DNA of 64,000 nucleotides from Siccirubricoccus deserti (GTDB lineage Bacteria; Pseudomonadota; Alphaproteobacteria; Acetobacterales; Acetobacteraceae). The DNA lies in the NCBI RefSeq assembly GCF_014283215.1, contig NZ_JACOMF010000013.1:1-64000 (forward strand). The letters run 5' to 3'. The notes beneath the pieces were generated by a model. It had not been told where the DNA came from and ran no database searches. It worked only from the letters and a program-made list of their open reading frames with translations. Shown one piece after another: positions 61,022 through 64,000 of the stretch; within the stretch, counting starts at the first letter, position 1, and every line of letters starts with the position of its first letter. A program made the position numbers and the translations under genes.

Positions 61022-61553
61022 ACGGCTGCTTGCGCTGCTGCTGGTCTTCGCGCCGCTGTCGCTGGTCTCGCTCGGCGGCGGGCCGTCGATCTTCGCCGAG
61101 ATGCAGCGCCAGGCGGTCGAGGTGCATGGCTGGATCACCCCGCGGGAGTTCGTCGATCTCTTCGCCATCTCCCGCGCCGCGCCGGGGCCGGGGTCGTTGA
61201 TCTCGGCGCTGATCGGCTGGCAGGCGGCGGGGTTCTGGGGGGCGGTGGCGGCGGCGATCGGGCTTTATGGGCCGTCCTCCTGCGTGCTGCTGGTGGTCGG
61301 TGGCTGGTGGCGGCGACGCGGCGACAGCCCGGTGCGACGGGTGATCGAGCGTGGGCTCGCCCCGGTGGCGGTGGGATTGATCCTGGCCGGGGTGCTGACC
61401 CTGCTTCAGGCGGATGGCGCCGGCTGGCTGGAATTCGCTACCCTCGGGCTCTGCACCCTGGCGTTGCTGCGTGGCGCCAGCCCCTATCTGGTCATGCTGG
61501 TGGTCGCCCTGGTCTATGCCGCGCTGCAGCATGCGGCGTTGCTGCCGGGGTAG
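61014..61553 (+). CDS. Chromate transporter, C-terminal half type (CHR domain)
   Basis: 179 residues. FAPLSLVSLGGGPSIFAEMQ and FAISRAAPGPGSLISALIGW are the second-domain equivalents of the CHR motif (GGG and APGPG). It is highly hydrophobic. ATG 61014 lies eight bases inside the first-half gene, so translation is coupled. Together they equal one long-chain ChrA split in two. The C-terminus ends in a short ALQHAALLPG helix. Confidence 0.82.
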   Translation: MAERLLALLLVFAPLSLVSLGGGPSIFAEMQRQAVEVHGWITPREFVDLFAISRAAPGPGSLISALIGWQAAGFWGAVAAAIGLYGPSSCVLLVVGGWWRRRGDSPVRRVIERGLAPVAVGLILAGVLTLLQADGAGWLEFATLGLCTLALLRGASPYLVMLVVALVYAALQHAALLPG

Positions 61554-61730
61554 CGCGGTTGACGCGCGCCGGCCTGCGCCTGAGGATGCGCGCGGCTTCG
61601 CGTCGCCCCCTCGGCGTCCGGAGCGGGCCGCAACGGTGGCGTGAACCGGTGCGCCACCCGGATGCGGTGGTTCGCAGCCTGTCGGCGTATCGGCGGTCAT
61701 GAAGAATGAATTGGGATGGAGAAGCCGGCC

Positions 61731-63821
<2,091 letters not shown>

Positions 63822-63843
63822 ACCCGCTTCGAGGAGAGACACC

Positions 63844-64000
63844 ATGGACCTCCGGTTTACGGATGCCGAGATCGCCTTCCGCCAGGAAGTCCGCGATTTC
63901 ATCGCCAAGGAACTGCCGGTCGCGACGCGCGAGCGCATGCTGGCCGGCAAATCCCCCACCAAGCAGATGGTGGTGGACTGGCAGCGCAAGCTGAATGCCC
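63844..64000 (+). CDS. Acyl-CoA dehydrogenase, N-terminal fragment at window edge
   Basis: The frame opens at ATG 63844 behind GAGGAGAGAC and runs off the window after 52 codons. MDLRFTDAEIAFRQEVRDFI and AKELPVATRERMLAG, followed by MVVDWQRKLNA, match the first helices of acyl-CoA dehydrogenases. It is 22 bases after the FadJ-like gene, giving a beta-oxidation operon. The FAD and catalytic regions are outside the window. Confidence 0.85.
   Translation, partial: MDLRFTDAEIAFRQEVRDFIAKELPVATRERMLAGKSPTKQMVVDWQRKLNA

Overview
The window is very GC-rich, gene-dense bacterial DNA, and it reads like an Acetobacteraceae chromosome (Roseomonas-like alphaproteobacterium). That placement is an inference. 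It rests on base composition, the glnB-glnA arrangement, IS5-type transposases, and many tripartite-tricarboxylate (Bug/TctC) binding-protein genes without their membrane partners. There is one RNA gene, tRNA-His. I saw no CRISPR array, prophage or replication origin.

Layout. 1-5.1 kb is a decayed accessory zone: a transposase cut by the window edge, two IS5 remnants, a methyltransferase, a small secreted P/Y-rich protein, a hypothetical gene broken by three frameshifts, and two dispersed repeats. 5.1-16.9 kb holds an HpcH/HpaI aldolase, a DDN-type nitroreductase, two Bug proteins, a GH1-like glycosidase, an HpxZ/AtzH-like protein coupled to a FAD oxidoreductase, a double cold-shock-domain protein, a frameshifted racemase, a decayed FAD oxidoreductase, a TetR regulator and a hydrolase. 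17-21.7 kb carries a thioesterase and a compact hydrolase-hutU-hutH operon. 21.7-23.4 kb has divergent PAP2 phosphatase and lipid kinase genes.

24.6-41.3 kb looks like a catabolic island. It has a class II aldolase, a fluoroacetate-dehalogenase-like hydrolase with all expected active-site residues, two SDRs, a Dpp-type ABC importer split over both strands, a Rieske ferredoxin, a sugar-type ABC importer without an ATPase gene, two tandem amidohydrolases and a DszA/NtaA-type flavin monooxygenase. Such a set could take up an organic substrate and degrade it by dehalogenation, hydrolysis and oxidation, but the substrate is not identifiable here.

41.3-43.5 kb is nitrogen control: glnB-glnA behind a sigma-54-like promoter. 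43.7-52.3 kb contains an aminotransferase, tRNA-His, an SDR without catalytic residues, a repeat lipoprotein, an aspartate dehydrogenase, an MFS transporter, a frameshifted Bug gene, an M20 amidohydrolase and small unknown genes. 52.9-58.1 kb has an oxalate-CoA-ligase-like enzyme, a ketopantoate-reductase-like enzyme and four tandem paralogous lipoproteins of unknown function. 58.1-64 kb has two more Bug proteins, a split chromate transporter, a FadJ-like beta-oxidation enzyme and the start of an acyl-CoA dehydrogenase.

Three dispersed intergenic repeat families (called R1, R2 and R3 here) occur in the window. At least five genes are broken by frameshifts or stop codons, which suggests either active gene decay or uncorrected assembly errors.
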